NCBI RefSeq assembly: GCF_009769385.1
Contig: NZ_ML775960.1
Location: forward strand, 114,732-178,731
DNA: 64,000 nt
Origin: Saccharothrix deserti
GTDB lineage: Bacteria > Actinomycetota > Actinomycetes > Mycobacteriales > Pseudonocardiaceae
Direction: 5' to 3'
In this document: piece by piece, positions 9,100 to 17,639 of the stretch
Layout: each line of letters begins with the position of its first letter
Numbering within the stretch: the stretch's first letter is position 1
Translations under genes and position numbers: made by a program
Notes under the pieces: generated by a model
What the model was told of the DNA's origin: nothing
The model's input: only the letters and a program-made list of their open reading frames with translations
The model's database searches: none

Positions 9100-10443
9100 T
9101 CAGCGGCTCGCGACCGCCTGCTCGGCGGCGGCCAGCCACTCGCGCCACTGCTTGGCCTGGGCCTCGGCCTGCTCGGCGCGGCGCTTGTCGCCCGCCGTGC
9201 GCGCCTTCTCGGCCTGCGCCTCGAACTGCTCCACCCGCTCGCGGAACTGCGCCACGCGGGCCTCGGCCTCCGGGTCGGAACGACGCCACTGGGCGTCCAC
9301 CGCGCCGCGGACCCGCTCCTCGATCGTGCGGAGCTTGCCCTCCAGCTCGCGGACCCGCTCGCGCGGCACCTTGCCGATCGCGTCCCACCGCTCCTGGATC
9401 TTGTAGAGCTGGTTGCGGGCAGCCTCCAGGTCGAGCGACGGGTCGATCCGCTCGGCCTCGGCGAGCAGTTCCTCCTTCAGCTTCGCGTTGGTCGCGAACT
9501 CCGCGTCACGCTCGTTGAACGCCTCGGAGCGCTTGGCGAAGAACGCGTCCTGGGCGGCGCGGAACCGCTGCCACAACGCGTCGTCGGCCTCCTTGGGCGC
9601 CCGCCCGGCGGCCTTCCACTCGACCATCAGCTCCTTGTACCGACCGGCCGTGGGACCCCAGTCGTCGGACTCGATGAGCTTCTCGGCCTCTTCGACCAGC
9701 TCCTGCTTGCGGTTCTTGGCCACGCTGCGCTGCCGGTCGAGGTCCGCGAAGTGCGAGCCGCGCCTGCGGTTGAACGCGTCGCGCGCCTTGGAGAACCGCC
9801 GCCACAGCTGCTCGTCGGTCTTGCGGTCGACACCCCGGATGGTCTTCCACTCGTCCAGGATCTGCCGCAGCCGGTCGCCGGCCGCCTTCCACTGCGTCGA
9901 CTCGTTGGCCAACGCCTCGGCTTCCTCGACCAGCTCCTGCTTGCGGGCGCCGGCCGCGGCCCGTGCCTCGTCCTTGGCCGCCTTGGCGGCCTCCAGGCCC
10001 TCCTCCGCCTTGACCAGCACGTACTCGACGCGCGCGGCCAGAGCGGCGAGGTCACCGACGACCGCCGCGTCGGCCAGGCTCTCCTGGACGTGCTTCGCGC
10101 TGGTCAGCGCGTGCTTGGGGTCGCCCGCGCCGGAGGACAGCCGCGTCACCAGCAGCTCGACCTCGGTGCGGATGTCGTCGAACCGGCGCGCGAAGTGCGC
10201 CAGGCCCTCGGCGGGCTCGCCCGCCTGCCAGGAACCGACGACCCGCTCGCCCTCGGCCGTCTTGACGTAGACGGTGCCGTCCGCGTCCACGCGCCCCCAG
10301 CGGTCAGGGTGGTCCGACGCCACGGGGACCGGCGGTGGCGCCGTGACCGGCGTGACCGGCGTCGCTTCCACCCGGGTCTCCTCGACCACCGCCCCCGCAC
10401 CACTGTCGCCAGTGGTTCCCGGTGTCGTCTCGTGCTCCGTCAT
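9100..10443 (-). CDS. DUF349 domain protein (Rv2731-like)
   Basis: Protein of 447 residues made mostly of long charged helices. Repeated DUF349 units are visible around DRLRQILDEWKTIRGVDRKT, GRYKELMVEWKAAGRAPKEA and LYKIQERWDAIGKVPRERVR. It should form extended coiled coils. The N-terminal 60 residues are Thr/Pro/Val-rich and probably disordered. The ATG at 10443 has a strong GGAGGAA site. It faces away from miaA and converges on the GNAT gene, matching the mycobacterial gene order. No enzymatic function can be assigned. Confidence 0.88.
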   Translation of the reverse strand: MTEHETTPGTTGDSGAGAVVEETRVEATPVTPVTAPPPVPVASDHPDRWGRVDADGTVYVKTAEGERVVGSWQAGEPAEGLAHFARRFDDIRTEVELLVTRLSSGAGDPKHALTSAKHVQESLADAAVVGDLAALAARVEYVLVKAEEGLEAAKAAKDEARAAAGARKQELVEEAEALANESTQWKAAGDRLRQILDEWKTIRGVDRKTDEQLWRRFSKARDAFNRRRGSHFADLDRQRSVAKNRKQELVEEAEKLIESDDWGPTAGRYKELMVEWKAAGRAPKEADDALWQRFRAAQDAFFAKRSEAFNERDAEFATNAKLKEELLAEAERIDPSLDLEAARNQLYKIQERWDAIGKVPRERVRELEGKLRTIEERVRGAVDAQWRRSDPEAEARVAQFRERVEQFEAQAEKARTAGDKRRAEQAEAQAKQWREWLAAAEQAVASR

Positions 10444-10628
10444 CGCCGGCTTCCTCCTCGCCTGCCCACTTCGTGGTGCCCGTGCCGACCACGGGCGCCC
10501 CGCCTACGACGGGGCCCAGCACCCGAGTACCGCGACTCTCCCTAAGAGTGTCCAGTACCTCGCGCGCATTCAAACAGGTCAAGGCTCGCATCGGTACCGG
10601 TGGTGGCCGATGAGTAGCGTTGGCTGCC

Positions 10629-11312
10629 ATGATCTCGCGCCTGGTGGTCGTTCCGCACCCTCCTCTGCTGGTGCCCGAACTGGTGACGGGAGCCGTGCCG
10701 GAGACCGAACAGGTGCGTTCGGCGTGCCTGGCCGCGGCACGGGATCTGGCCGCGCACGCGGCGGACTGGGTGGCGGTCGGTGTCGACCCGTCCGGGCCGC
10801 GGGTGGTCGAGGACGTGAGGGGCACGTTCCGCGGTTTCGGGGTGGACGTCCCGGTGTCGCTGTCGGACGACGCGTCCTCTGTGGATGAGGACCTGCCGCT
10901 TCCGGTGCTGGTGGCGGCGTGGCTGCGGGAACGGGTGGGCGCGCGGAGCGTGCGGGTGCACGTCGTGCCGCCGGACCTGCCCACCGCCGAGTGCGTCGCG
11001 CTGGGTGAGCGGCTGGGTGGTTCGCGTGCGCTGCTCGTGCTGGGCGACGGGTCGCACCGGCACGGCGAGCGGGCCGTGGGACGCCCGGACGAGCGGGCCG
11101 GGCCGTTCGACGAGGACGTGCGCAAGGCGCTGGCCACGGCGGACACGGGCGCGTTGCGGGCGATCGACCCGGCGTCGGCGGCCGAGCTGGGCGCGTCCGG
11201 GCGGGCCGCGTGGCAGGTGGCGGCGGGTGTGCCGGGCGCGTGGCGGTGCACCCGGTCGGCGTTCCTGGCACCGTTCGGCGTCGGCTACCACCTCGCCGTC
11301 TGGGACGCCTGA
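10629..11312 (+). CDS. Class III extradiol dioxygenase-like protein (Rv2728c-like)
   Basis: Protein of 227 residues with the LigB/MEMO-like start MISRLVVVPHPPLLVPELV and a central ARSVRVHVVPPDLP segment. The family resembles the catalytic B subunit of class III extradiol dioxygenases, but metal ligands are not clearly complete and no reaction is assigned. It lies just upstream of miaA as in mycobacteria, 23 bp away, so the two are probably co-transcribed. I prefer the ATG at 10629; an in-frame TTG at 10620 is possible. Confidence 0.75.
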   Translation: MISRLVVVPHPPLLVPELVTGAVPETEQVRSACLAAARDLAAHAADWVAVGVDPSGPRVVEDVRGTFRGFGVDVPVSLSDDASSVDEDLPLPVLVAAWLRERVGARSVRVHVVPPDLPTAECVALGERLGGSRALLVLGDGSHRHGERAVGRPDERAGPFDEDVRKALATADTGALRAIDPASAAELGASGRAAWQVAAGVPGAWRCTRSAFLAPFGVGYHLAVWDA

Positions 11313-11335
11313 GGCCGTCTGGGAGGCTGGGGGGC

Positions 11336-12238
11336 GTGAGCACTCCCGTCGCCGTCGTGGGCCCCACCGCCACCGGAAAGTCCGACCTCGCCGTGCGGCT
11401 GGCCGTCGAACTGGGCGGTGAGGTGGTCAACGCCGACGCGATGCAGCTCTACCGGGGCATGGACATCGGCACGGCGAAGATCACCGAGGCCGAGCGGCAG
11501 GGCGTGCCGCACCACCTGCTCGACGTGCTGGACGTGACCGAGACCGCGTCCGTGGCCGCCTACCAGCGCGAGGCGCGGGCCGTGGTGGAGCGGCTGCTGG
11601 CCGAGGGCCGCACGCCGGTGCTGGTCGGCGGTTCGGGTCTGTACGTGCAGGCCGTGCTGGACGACCTGGTGTTCCCCGGCACCGACGAGAAGATCCGGAC
11701 CCAGCTGGAGCAGGAGCTGGCGGTGTTCGGCGCGGAGACCCTGCACGGGCGGCTGGCGCAGCTCGACCCGGCCGCGGCGCTGGCGATCCTGCCCAGCAAC
11801 GGCCGGCGGGTGGTGCGCGCGCTGGAGGTCATCGAGCTGACCGGGCAGCCGTTCTCGGCCACGCTGCCCAAGCCGGGACCGGCCCGGTACGGCACGGTGG
11901 TGGTCGGGCTGGACCGCGACGTGTCCGAACTGGACGAGCGGGTCGACGCGCGGGTGGCGCGGATGTTCGAGGCGGGTCTGGTGGACGAGGTCCGCGAGCT
12001 GGAGGCCCGCGGGCTGCGCGACGGCCGCACGGCGTCCCGCGCGCTGGGCTACCAGCAGGTGCTGGCCGCGTTCGACGGCGAGTGCTCGCTGGACGAGGCG
12101 GCGACGACGACCGCGCAGGCCACCCGGCGGTTCGTGCGCAAGCAGCGGTCCTGGTTCCGCCGCGACCAGAGGGTCACGTGGTTCGACGCGGCCGCTCCGG
12201 GACTGGCCGAGGACGTGCTCAAGCTCGTCGCACCGTAG
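11336..12238 (+). CDS. miaA: tRNA dimethylallyltransferase MiaA
   Basis: Transfers the dimethylallyl group from DMAPP to N6 of adenosine 37 in tRNAs reading UNN codons, making the substrate for MiaB. The 300-residue protein opens with the P-loop VVGPTATGKSDLA and has NADAMQLYRGMDIGTAKIT, the VGGSGLYVQAV motif and the Arg-rich C-terminus TRRFVRKQRSWFRRD. The GTG at 11336 is preceded by a G-rich ribosome site. dapF follows 4 bp later. Confidence 0.97.
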   Translation: MSTPVAVVGPTATGKSDLAVRLAVELGGEVVNADAMQLYRGMDIGTAKITEAERQGVPHHLLDVLDVTETASVAAYQREARAVVERLLAEGRTPVLVGGSGLYVQAVLDDLVFPGTDEKIRTQLEQELAVFGAETLHGRLAQLDPAAALAILPSNGRRVVRALEVIELTGQPFSATLPKPGPARYGTVVVGLDRDVSELDERVDARVARMFEAGLVDEVRELEARGLRDGRTASRALGYQQVLAAFDGECSLDEAATTTAQATRRFVRKQRSWFRRDQRVTWFDAAAPGLAEDVLKLVAP

Positions 12239-12242
12239 CCTG

Positions 12243-13049
12243 GTGGGCGTGGGAGTCGAGTTTCTGAAGGGCCACGGCACCGAGAACGACTTCGTCGTGC
12301 TGCCCGATCCGGAGGGTCTGCTGGACCTGACCGAGTCGCGGGTGCGCGCGCTGTGCGATCGACAGCGCGGCCTGGGCGCGGACGGCGTGCTGCGGGTCGT
12401 GCGGCCCGACTTCGGGCCGTGGTTCATGGACTACCGCAACGCCGACGGCTCGATCGCCGAGATGTGCGGCAACGGGGTGCGCGTGTTCGTCCGGTACCTG
12501 GTGGAGGCCGAACTCATGCCCCTCGGCGAGTTCACCATCGGCACGCGGGCCGGTGAGCGGCACGTCGTCGCGCACCAGGACGGCACCGTGACGGTGGACA
12601 TGGGGCGCGCGATGGTCACCGGCACGGGCACCGCCACGGTCGGCGGCAGCGCGTTCGGCGGGGTCGCGGTAGACGTCGGCAACCCGCACCTGGCGTGCGT
12701 GACCGAGGTGCCGGTGGCGGAACTCGACCTGCACGTGCCGCCCGGCCACGACCCGGTGCAGTTCCCGCACGGGGTGAACGTGGAGTTCGTCAACGTGCTC
12801 GGTGACGGCGCCCTCCGGATGCGCGTGCACGAGCGCGGCGTGGGCGAGACCCGGTCGTGCGGCACGGGCACGGTGGCCGCGGTGGCGTCGTGGCTGTACG
12901 GGACCGGTCAGCGCACCGGCAAGGCCACTGTGGACGTCCTCGGTGGACAGGTGTCCGTGGTGATCGAGGAGGAGACCTCCACGCTCACCGGCCCGGCCGT
13001 GCTGGTTGCCCGCGGCGAGCTGGACCAGGCCTGGTGGGACGCGCTCTAG
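12243..13049 (+). CDS. dapF: Diaminopimelate epimerase DapF
   Basis: Cofactor-independent epimerase converting LL- to meso-diaminopimelate for lysine and peptidoglycan synthesis. The 268-residue protein shows FLKGHGTENDFVVLPDP and the two catalytic-cysteine motifs, MCGNGVRVFVRY (about 77) and SCGTGTVAAVAS (about 205). Either the GTG at 12243 or the one at 12249 may be the true start; both keep the domain intact. It is the last gene of the miaA operon and converges on a TetR gene. Confidence 0.96.
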   Translation: MGVGVEFLKGHGTENDFVVLPDPEGLLDLTESRVRALCDRQRGLGADGVLRVVRPDFGPWFMDYRNADGSIAEMCGNGVRVFVRYLVEAELMPLGEFTIGTRAGERHVVAHQDGTVTVDMGRAMVTGTGTATVGGSAFGGVAVDVGNPHLACVTEVPVAELDLHVPPGHDPVQFPHGVNVEFVNVLGDGALRMRVHERGVGETRSCGTGTVAAVASWLYGTGQRTGKATVDVLGGQVSVVIEEETSTLTGPAVLVARGELDQAWWDAL

Positions 13050-13059
13050 AGCGCCTCTG

Positions 13060-13093
13060 GTGCGGCTCCGGCGTCAGTGCGGCTCCAGCGTCC
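13060..13093. repeat. 17-bp tandem duplication across the TetR stop codon
   Basis: Two adjacent 17-nt units, starting GTGCGGCTCC, match at 15 of 17 positions. The junction carries the TGA stop of the minus-strand TetR gene. This is one of several such duplications at gene ends in this window. Confidence 0.7.
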
Positions 13094-13697
13094 GGAGCAC
13101 GAGGGTCACGCCGTGGTCGAGCCGTTGGGCGAACGCGGTCGGCTCCAGGTCGTCCGCGACGGCCCGCAGTGACGGGTAGTCGCCCGGTGCCGCGTCCAGC
13201 GCGTCGGCCAACCGGTCGTCACCGGACGCGGCCTGCTCTTCCCGCACCAGCCCCAGCGTGAGGTGGACGAGGGTCCACAGGGTCCACGCCACCCGCGGCA
13301 CCCCGCCCGCGATCAGGGCCGCCGCCAGGGCTTCGGCGAACCGAAGCGTGCCGGGCTCGGCCGCGTGGGCGCCGACGACGGCACTCGCGCCGTCCCGGTG
13401 CGCCAGCAACGCCCGGCGCAGCCGCCTGGGCACTTCGGCCGCCCGTTCGCGCCAGTCTTCGGGCAGGTCGGCGAGGTCGACCTGGCCGAGGATCGCGTCC
13501 GCCATCAGCTCCCGCAGCCTGGCCTTGCTTTTCACGTGCCAGAGCACGGTGTTCATCCGCACGCCCAGCCGCGTGGCGATGGCGCGGGTGGACACCGCGT
13601 CCAGCCCTTCCTCGTCGAGCACGTCGAGGGCGGCGCGCACGACGGTGTCGCGGTCCAGCCGCGCCGGACTGGGCCGACCTCCTTGCGCCTTGGTCAC
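13074..13697 (-). CDS. TetR family transcriptional regulator
   Basis: TetR-type repressor of 207 residues. The HTH is at about 25-60 (VSTRAIATRLGVRMNTVLWHVKSKARLRELM), and the C-terminal part resembles the TetR_C ligand and dimerisation domain of tetracycline-class regulators. It sits 40 bp upstream of the SMP-30 gene on the same strand, but that gene belongs to a different run, so the target is unclear. It may control the adjacent MFS exporters. Confidence 0.85.
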   Translation of the reverse strand: MTKAQGGRPSPARLDRDTVVRAALDVLDEEGLDAVSTRAIATRLGVRMNTVLWHVKSKARLRELMADAILGQVDLADLPEDWRERAAEVPRRLRRALLAHRDGASAVVGAHAAEPGTLRFAEALAAALIAGGVPRVAWTLWTLVHLTLGLVREEQAASGDDRLADALDAAPGDYPSLRAVADDLEPTAFAQRLDHGVTLVLRTLEPH

Positions 13698-13713
13698 TGA
13701 CCTATTTTACCGA

Positions 13714-13739
13714 GCCGTGCGGGACTGCCGTGCGGGACT
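13714..13739. repeat. 13-bp tandem duplication at the SMP-30 stop codon
   Basis: Two perfect copies of GCCGTGCGGGACT lie back to back. The right copy shares two bases with the TAG stop of the minus-strand SMP-30 gene (13738-13740). Confidence 0.75.
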
Positions 13740-14610
13740 AGAGGGCGAACACCTCCAGCTTGCCCAGCCGCGCCTCGGCCACCACCTCCGGCTGCGAGGA
13801 GGGCGCGGTGCAGCAGACCAGCTTGTCCTCGACGATCCCGACGGCGAAGCAGACCTGGCTGGTCTCCACCCGCCGGGTGATCTCGCCGCCCTCCTCGACC
13901 CGGAACACGAACGGCTGGAGCGCGGGCGCGACCCACACGCCGCCGTCGGCGTCCACCGCGATGCCGTCCGGCGCGATGAAGTGCTCGCGCAGCGACGCCC
14001 ACACCCGCCGGTCGGACAGCGTGCCGTCGTCGGCCACGGCGAAGCTGGTCAGCCGGAAGGCCAACGTCTCGGCGACGACCAGCCGCCCGTGCTCACCATT
14101 CCGGTCGGGCAACAGCCCCATCCCGTTGGGGAACTTCAGGTCCTCGGCCGCGACGGTGGCCGTGCCGTCCGGCTGGACCAGCGCCAACGACGTGCCGGGC
14201 GCGACCCAGTCCGGCTCCAGCATCGGCGCCTCACCGCCCACCGCGAGGGCGCCGTGCAGGTCGAAGCCGAAGTTGCCGACGTACGCGCGGCCGTGCGGGT
14301 CGATCAGCATGTCGTTGGCGTGGAAGGTGGCGATGCCGTTCAGGTCGGCGTGCTCGACCAGCCCGCCGTCGTCCAGCCGCAGCACCCTGCGGTCCCGCAT
14401 GGACACCACGAGCAGCCGACCGTCCGGCAGCCAGCCCAGGCCGGACGGCTGCTCGGGCACCGTGCACACGACCTCCTCGACGCCCGTGTCCAGGTCGATC
14501 GCACGGACCTCGTGGTCGTAGAAGTCGGAGTAGTAGAGCCTGCCGTCAGGGCCCTGTCGCGGACACTCGCCGTACCGGAGACCTTCGCGGAGCACGGTGG
14601 TGTCAGCCAT
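13738..14610 (-). CDS. SMP-30/gluconolactonase family protein
   Basis: Six-bladed propeller of the SMP-30/gluconolactonase/LRE family, 290 residues, likely a sugar lactonase. Visible family features are GECPRQGPDGRLYYSDFYDHEV, PEQPSGLGWLPDGRLLV, ATFHANDMLIDPHGRAYVGNFG and IAPDGIAVDADGGVWVA, which include the usual metal-binding Glu, Asn and Asp. The ATG at 14610 overlaps the end of the upstream MFS gene by 8 bp, so the two are coupled. Lactone specificity is not readable from the sequence. Confidence 0.87.
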   Translation of the reverse strand: MADTTVLREGLRYGECPRQGPDGRLYYSDFYDHEVRAIDLDTGVEEVVCTVPEQPSGLGWLPDGRLLVVSMRDRRVLRLDDGGLVEHADLNGIATFHANDMLIDPHGRAYVGNFGFDLHGALAVGGEAPMLEPDWVAPGTSLALVQPDGTATVAAEDLKFPNGMGLLPDRNGEHGRLVVAETLAFRLTSFAVADDGTLSDRRVWASLREHFIAPDGIAVDADGGVWVAPALQPFVFRVEEGGEITRRVETSQVCFAVGIVEDKLVCCTAPSSQPEVVAEARLGKLEVFAL

Positions 14611-15835
14611 GCCGCTCGACGTTAGTGATCCGGGGCACATCGCGCATCTGCCGCAGTGGTGACAGGACCACCCAGAGCACGGACAGGATCATCCCCGCCG
14701 CCGCGACCCACAGCGTGTTCCGCACGCCGACCCACTCGGCCAGCGCGCCGCCCGCCAACGCGCCCACGGCCGCCGCACCCCAGACCAGGCACCGCGCGCT
14801 CCCGTTCATCCGGCCGAGCAACCGGTCCGGGCACAGCGCCTGGCGCAGGCTGACCTGCGCGACGTTGTAGGCGACCGCGCCCATCAACGTGACCACCGTG
14901 CCGATCGCGAACAGCGCCAGCCGCCAACCCGGTTCCGCGAGCGGGACCAGCAGCCACGCGGGCTGCGTCACGACCATCGACAGCCAGATCAGCCGCACCT
15001 GCCCGACCCCGGCCAACCAGCCGGTGAGCAGGCCCCCCAACGCGCCGCCCGCGCCGCCCAGACCCAGCAGCACGGCGGCGGCCGTCGGCGTCAACTCGAG
15101 GTCGCGGAGCAGGAACAGCAAGTTGACCGCCGTCCACATGCCGTAGCTCAGGTTGAACGACGTCGTGCACAGCACCGTCGGCCGCAGCAGCGGGTGCCCG
15201 AACACGAACCGCAGACCCTCGGCCATCTCCGCCCGGAGCTCGCGCTTGCGCGGCTCCACCGGCTCCTCGACCAGGCGTATGCCGCGCAGCAGCAGCACCG
15301 AGGTCAGGTACGAGAAGCTGATCGCGAGGACGGCGTTCGCGCTGCCCAGGAACTGCACCAGTGGCCCGCTCAGCGGCCGTCCGAACAGCCGCGCGACCTG
15401 CTGCGTCGACACGAGCCTGCTGTTGGCGTGCGACAACTCGCCGCGCGGCACGAGAGCGGGCAGGTACGCCTGGCTCGCCACCTCGAAGAACACCGTGAGC
15501 ACGCCCGCGGCCAGTGCGGCGAGCACCAGGTGGAGGTACGTGAGGCCGCCCAGCCACGCGGCGACCGGAACGGTGGCGAACAGCAGCGCGCGCCCGGTCG
15601 TGGTCCACATCAGCAGGGGCCGCTTGCGCAGCCGGTCGATGTAGACACCCGCGGGTAAGCCGATGAACAGGAACGCGGCCATCCCGGCGGCGTTGAGCAG
15701 GCCGACCTGGAACTCCGAGGCGTCCAGCGCCTCGATCGCCACCAGCGGCAGCACGAAACTCGACACCGCCGTGCCGAACTGGTTGAGCGAATCGTTGCCC
15801 CAGAACAACCGGAAGTCACGCCGGGACGCCATCAC
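14603..15835 (-). CDS. MFS transporter (copy 1 of a tandem pair)
   Basis: Membrane transporter of 410 residues with about 12 predicted helices, of the drug- or metabolite-efflux MFS type (DHA3-like). It starts RRDFRLFWGNDSLNQFGTAV and has the loop motif GLPAGVYIDRLRKRP. It is clearly paralogous to the next gene, sharing QVSLRQALCPDRLLGRMN, which suggests a tandem duplication. It overlaps that gene at its start and the SMP-30 gene at its end. The start could be either of two adjacent ATGs (15835 or 15832). Substrate unknown. Confidence 0.88.
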   Translation of the reverse strand: MMASRRDFRLFWGNDSLNQFGTAVSSFVLPLVAIEALDASEFQVGLLNAAGMAAFLFIGLPAGVYIDRLRKRPLLMWTTTGRALLFATVPVAAWLGGLTYLHLVLAALAAGVLTVFFEVASQAYLPALVPRGELSHANSRLVSTQQVARLFGRPLSGPLVQFLGSANAVLAISFSYLTSVLLLRGIRLVEEPVEPRKRELRAEMAEGLRFVFGHPLLRPTVLCTTSFNLSYGMWTAVNLLFLLRDLELTPTAAAVLLGLGGAGGALGGLLTGWLAGVGQVRLIWLSMVVTQPAWLLVPLAEPGWRLALFAIGTVVTLMGAVAYNVAQVSLRQALCPDRLLGRMNGSARCLVWGAAAVGALAGGALAEWVGVRNTLWVAAAGMILSVLWVVLSPLRQMRDVPRITNVERHG

Positions 15836-17033
15836 GGCTCCTCAGCGGCGACAACACCACCCACAGCACGGACGCGCACTGGCCCGCCATGGCCACCCAC
15901 AACGTGGGCGTGACCCCGATCCCTTCGCCCAGCGCGCCGCCGGCCAGGCCGCCCAGCGGTATCCCGCCCCACACCACGAACCGGATGCTGGCGTTCATCC
16001 GGCCGAGCAGGTGGTCCGGGCAGATGGACTGCCGGTAGCTGACCTGCGCGATGTTGTAGACGGTCGCCCCGTACGCCACCGCGGCCTCGCCGACGACCAG
16101 GAACGCGATCCGCCAGTCCGCCGCACCGAGCGGGACGAGCAGCCCGAACGGCCAGGTGACCAGGGCGGACAGCCAGATCACCGTGGTCTGGCCGAAGCGG
16201 GCGTTCCACCGGCTCACGGTCAGCGCGCCCAGCACGCCGCCGATGCCCGCCGAGCTGAGCACCAAGCCCACCACGCCGTCGGACAGGCCCAGTTCGCGCA
16301 CCAGGAACAGCACCAGCAGGGCCATCGACATGCCGCCGAAGAAGTTCGCGGTGCCCGTGCAGCCGACGATCGCGCGCAGCGACCTGTGCCCGAAGACGAA
16401 CCGCAGGCCCTCGGCGACCTCGTGGACGAAACCGGGCTTGTCCGGGGAACGGGGCGGCGGTTCCTCGGTGCGGATGCGCAGCAGGAACACCGCCGAGGCC
16501 AGGTAGCCGACGCCGGTGGCGAGCACCCCGACGGCCGCGCCGACCGCCTGCGCCACACCACCCGCCACGGCCGGACCGGACACCTGCGCCACGGCCCGGC
16601 TCGCCTCCAGCTTCGAGTTGCCCTCGACCAGCTGCTCCCGCCCGACCAGCGCCGGGAGGTACGACTGGTAGGCGATGTCGAACATGACGGTGGCCGCGCC
16701 GACCAGCAGGGCGACCACGACGAGCTGGACCAGCGTGAGCACGCCCAGCCACCAGGCCACCGGGATCGACAGCATCAGCGCCGCGCGGGCCAGGTCGGCC
16801 ACGAGCATCACCGGACGGCGGCTCAACCGGTCCACCCACACCCCGGCGGGCAGCCCGATCAGCAGGAACGCGGCCGTCGCAGCCGCCGACAGCACACCCA
16901 TCTCGAACGGCGTGGCGGCCAGCGCGCCCGCCGCGAGCAGCGGCAACACGGTGCGGCCGATCGTGGAGCCGAACTGGCTGATGGTGTCGCCTGCCCACAG
17001 CAGGCGGAAGTCGCGATGAGACCAGAGGGACAC
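15816..17033 (-). CDS. MFS transporter (copy 2 of a tandem pair)
   Basis: Twelve-helix MFS exporter of about 405 residues, paralogous to the neighbouring copy (RDFRLLWAGDTISQFGSTIG; GLPAGVWVDRLSRRP; QVSYRQSICPDHLLGRMN). I place the start at the GTG at 17033, which aligns with the paralogue's N-terminus and leaves the upstream palindrome free. A TTG at 17069 is the longer alternative. It is divergent from a winged-helix regulator that probably represses it. Confidence 0.83.
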   Translation of the reverse strand: MSLWSHRDFRLLWAGDTISQFGSTIGRTVLPLLAAGALAATPFEMGVLSAAATAAFLLIGLPAGVWVDRLSRRPVMLVADLARAALMLSIPVAWWLGVLTLVQLVVVALLVGAATVMFDIAYQSYLPALVGREQLVEGNSKLEASRAVAQVSGPAVAGGVAQAVGAAVGVLATGVGYLASAVFLLRIRTEEPPPRSPDKPGFVHEVAEGLRFVFGHRSLRAIVGCTGTANFFGGMSMALLVLFLVRELGLSDGVVGLVLSSAGIGGVLGALTVSRWNARFGQTTVIWLSALVTWPFGLLVPLGAADWRIAFLVVGEAAVAYGATVYNIAQVSYRQSICPDHLLGRMNASIRFVVWGGIPLGGLAGGALGEGIGVTPTLWVAMAGQCASVLWVVLSPLRSRDGVPA

Positions 17034-17050
17034 GGTCGCAGTGTCTCGGG

Positions 17051-17074
17051 AGTGATTGGAAAGTGTCAATCACT
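17051..17074. promoter_or_regulatory. Palindromic operator between the MFS and winged-helix genes
   Basis: Perfect 8-bp arms AGTGATTG and CAATCACT are separated by 8 nt, just upstream of the winged-helix gene start and the MFS start. The position suits autoregulation and control of the exporter by the adjacent regulator. Confidence 0.55.
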
Positions 17075-17080
17075 TAAGCC

Positions 17081-17596
17081 GTGCCGCCTATGCTGGGCAG
17101 GGTGGAGAGACGCCCGGCAACCGACGCCGAAGCCGCCGCCCTGGCCTCGGCGGTGCGGCTGCGCATCATCCGGCTCACGTACGACCGCGCGATGACCAAC
17201 AAGGAGATCGCCGAACGGCTCGGCAAGGACCCCGCCACCACCCTCCACCACGTGCGCAAACTCGTCGCCACGGGCTTCCTGGAGGCCCAGCCCGCCCGGT
17301 CCGGCAACCGGGGTGCGCGGGAGATCCCGTACAAGTCGACGGGCCTGTCGTGGCGGCTCGCGAAGGACCGCGGCCCGCTCGCGGCCGAGACCGGCGAGGC
17401 CGTGCTCCAGGCGTTCCTCGGGGAGGTCGCGGAGGTCGGGCCGGCCGCCGTGGACCAGATCCGATTGGTGGTCAGGGTCGACCGGGCGGAACTAAAGCGC
17501 CGCCTCCGTTCGTTGTTCGATGAGCTGGCAGCAGAGCCGGCACACCCCGACGGGGAACGCGTGGCGATCTACCTGGCGCTCTACCCGGGAGATTAA
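17081..17596 (+). CDS. Winged-helix (ArsR-like) transcriptional regulator
   Basis: Regulator of about 171 residues with an ArsR-type winged helix near residues 25-75 (RIIRLTYDRAMTNKEIAERL, DPATTLHHVRKLVATGFL). The C-terminal half has no recognised domain. Starts at 17081, 17090 and 17102 are all possible and none has a clear ribosome site. It is divergent from the tandem MFS genes with a palindrome between them, so it most likely controls those exporters. hflX follows 43 bp later. Confidence 0.83.
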   Translation: MPPMLGRVERRPATDAEAAALASAVRLRIIRLTYDRAMTNKEIAERLGKDPATTLHHVRKLVATGFLEAQPARSGNRGAREIPYKSTGLSWRLAKDRGPLAAETGEAVLQAFLGEVAEVGPAAVDQIRLVVRVDRAELKRRLRSLFDELAAEPAHPDGERVAIYLALYPGD

Positions 17597-17639
17597 CCAC
17601 TCGGCCCTGGTAGGGGTGCCGTGGGACGATGAAGGGCAA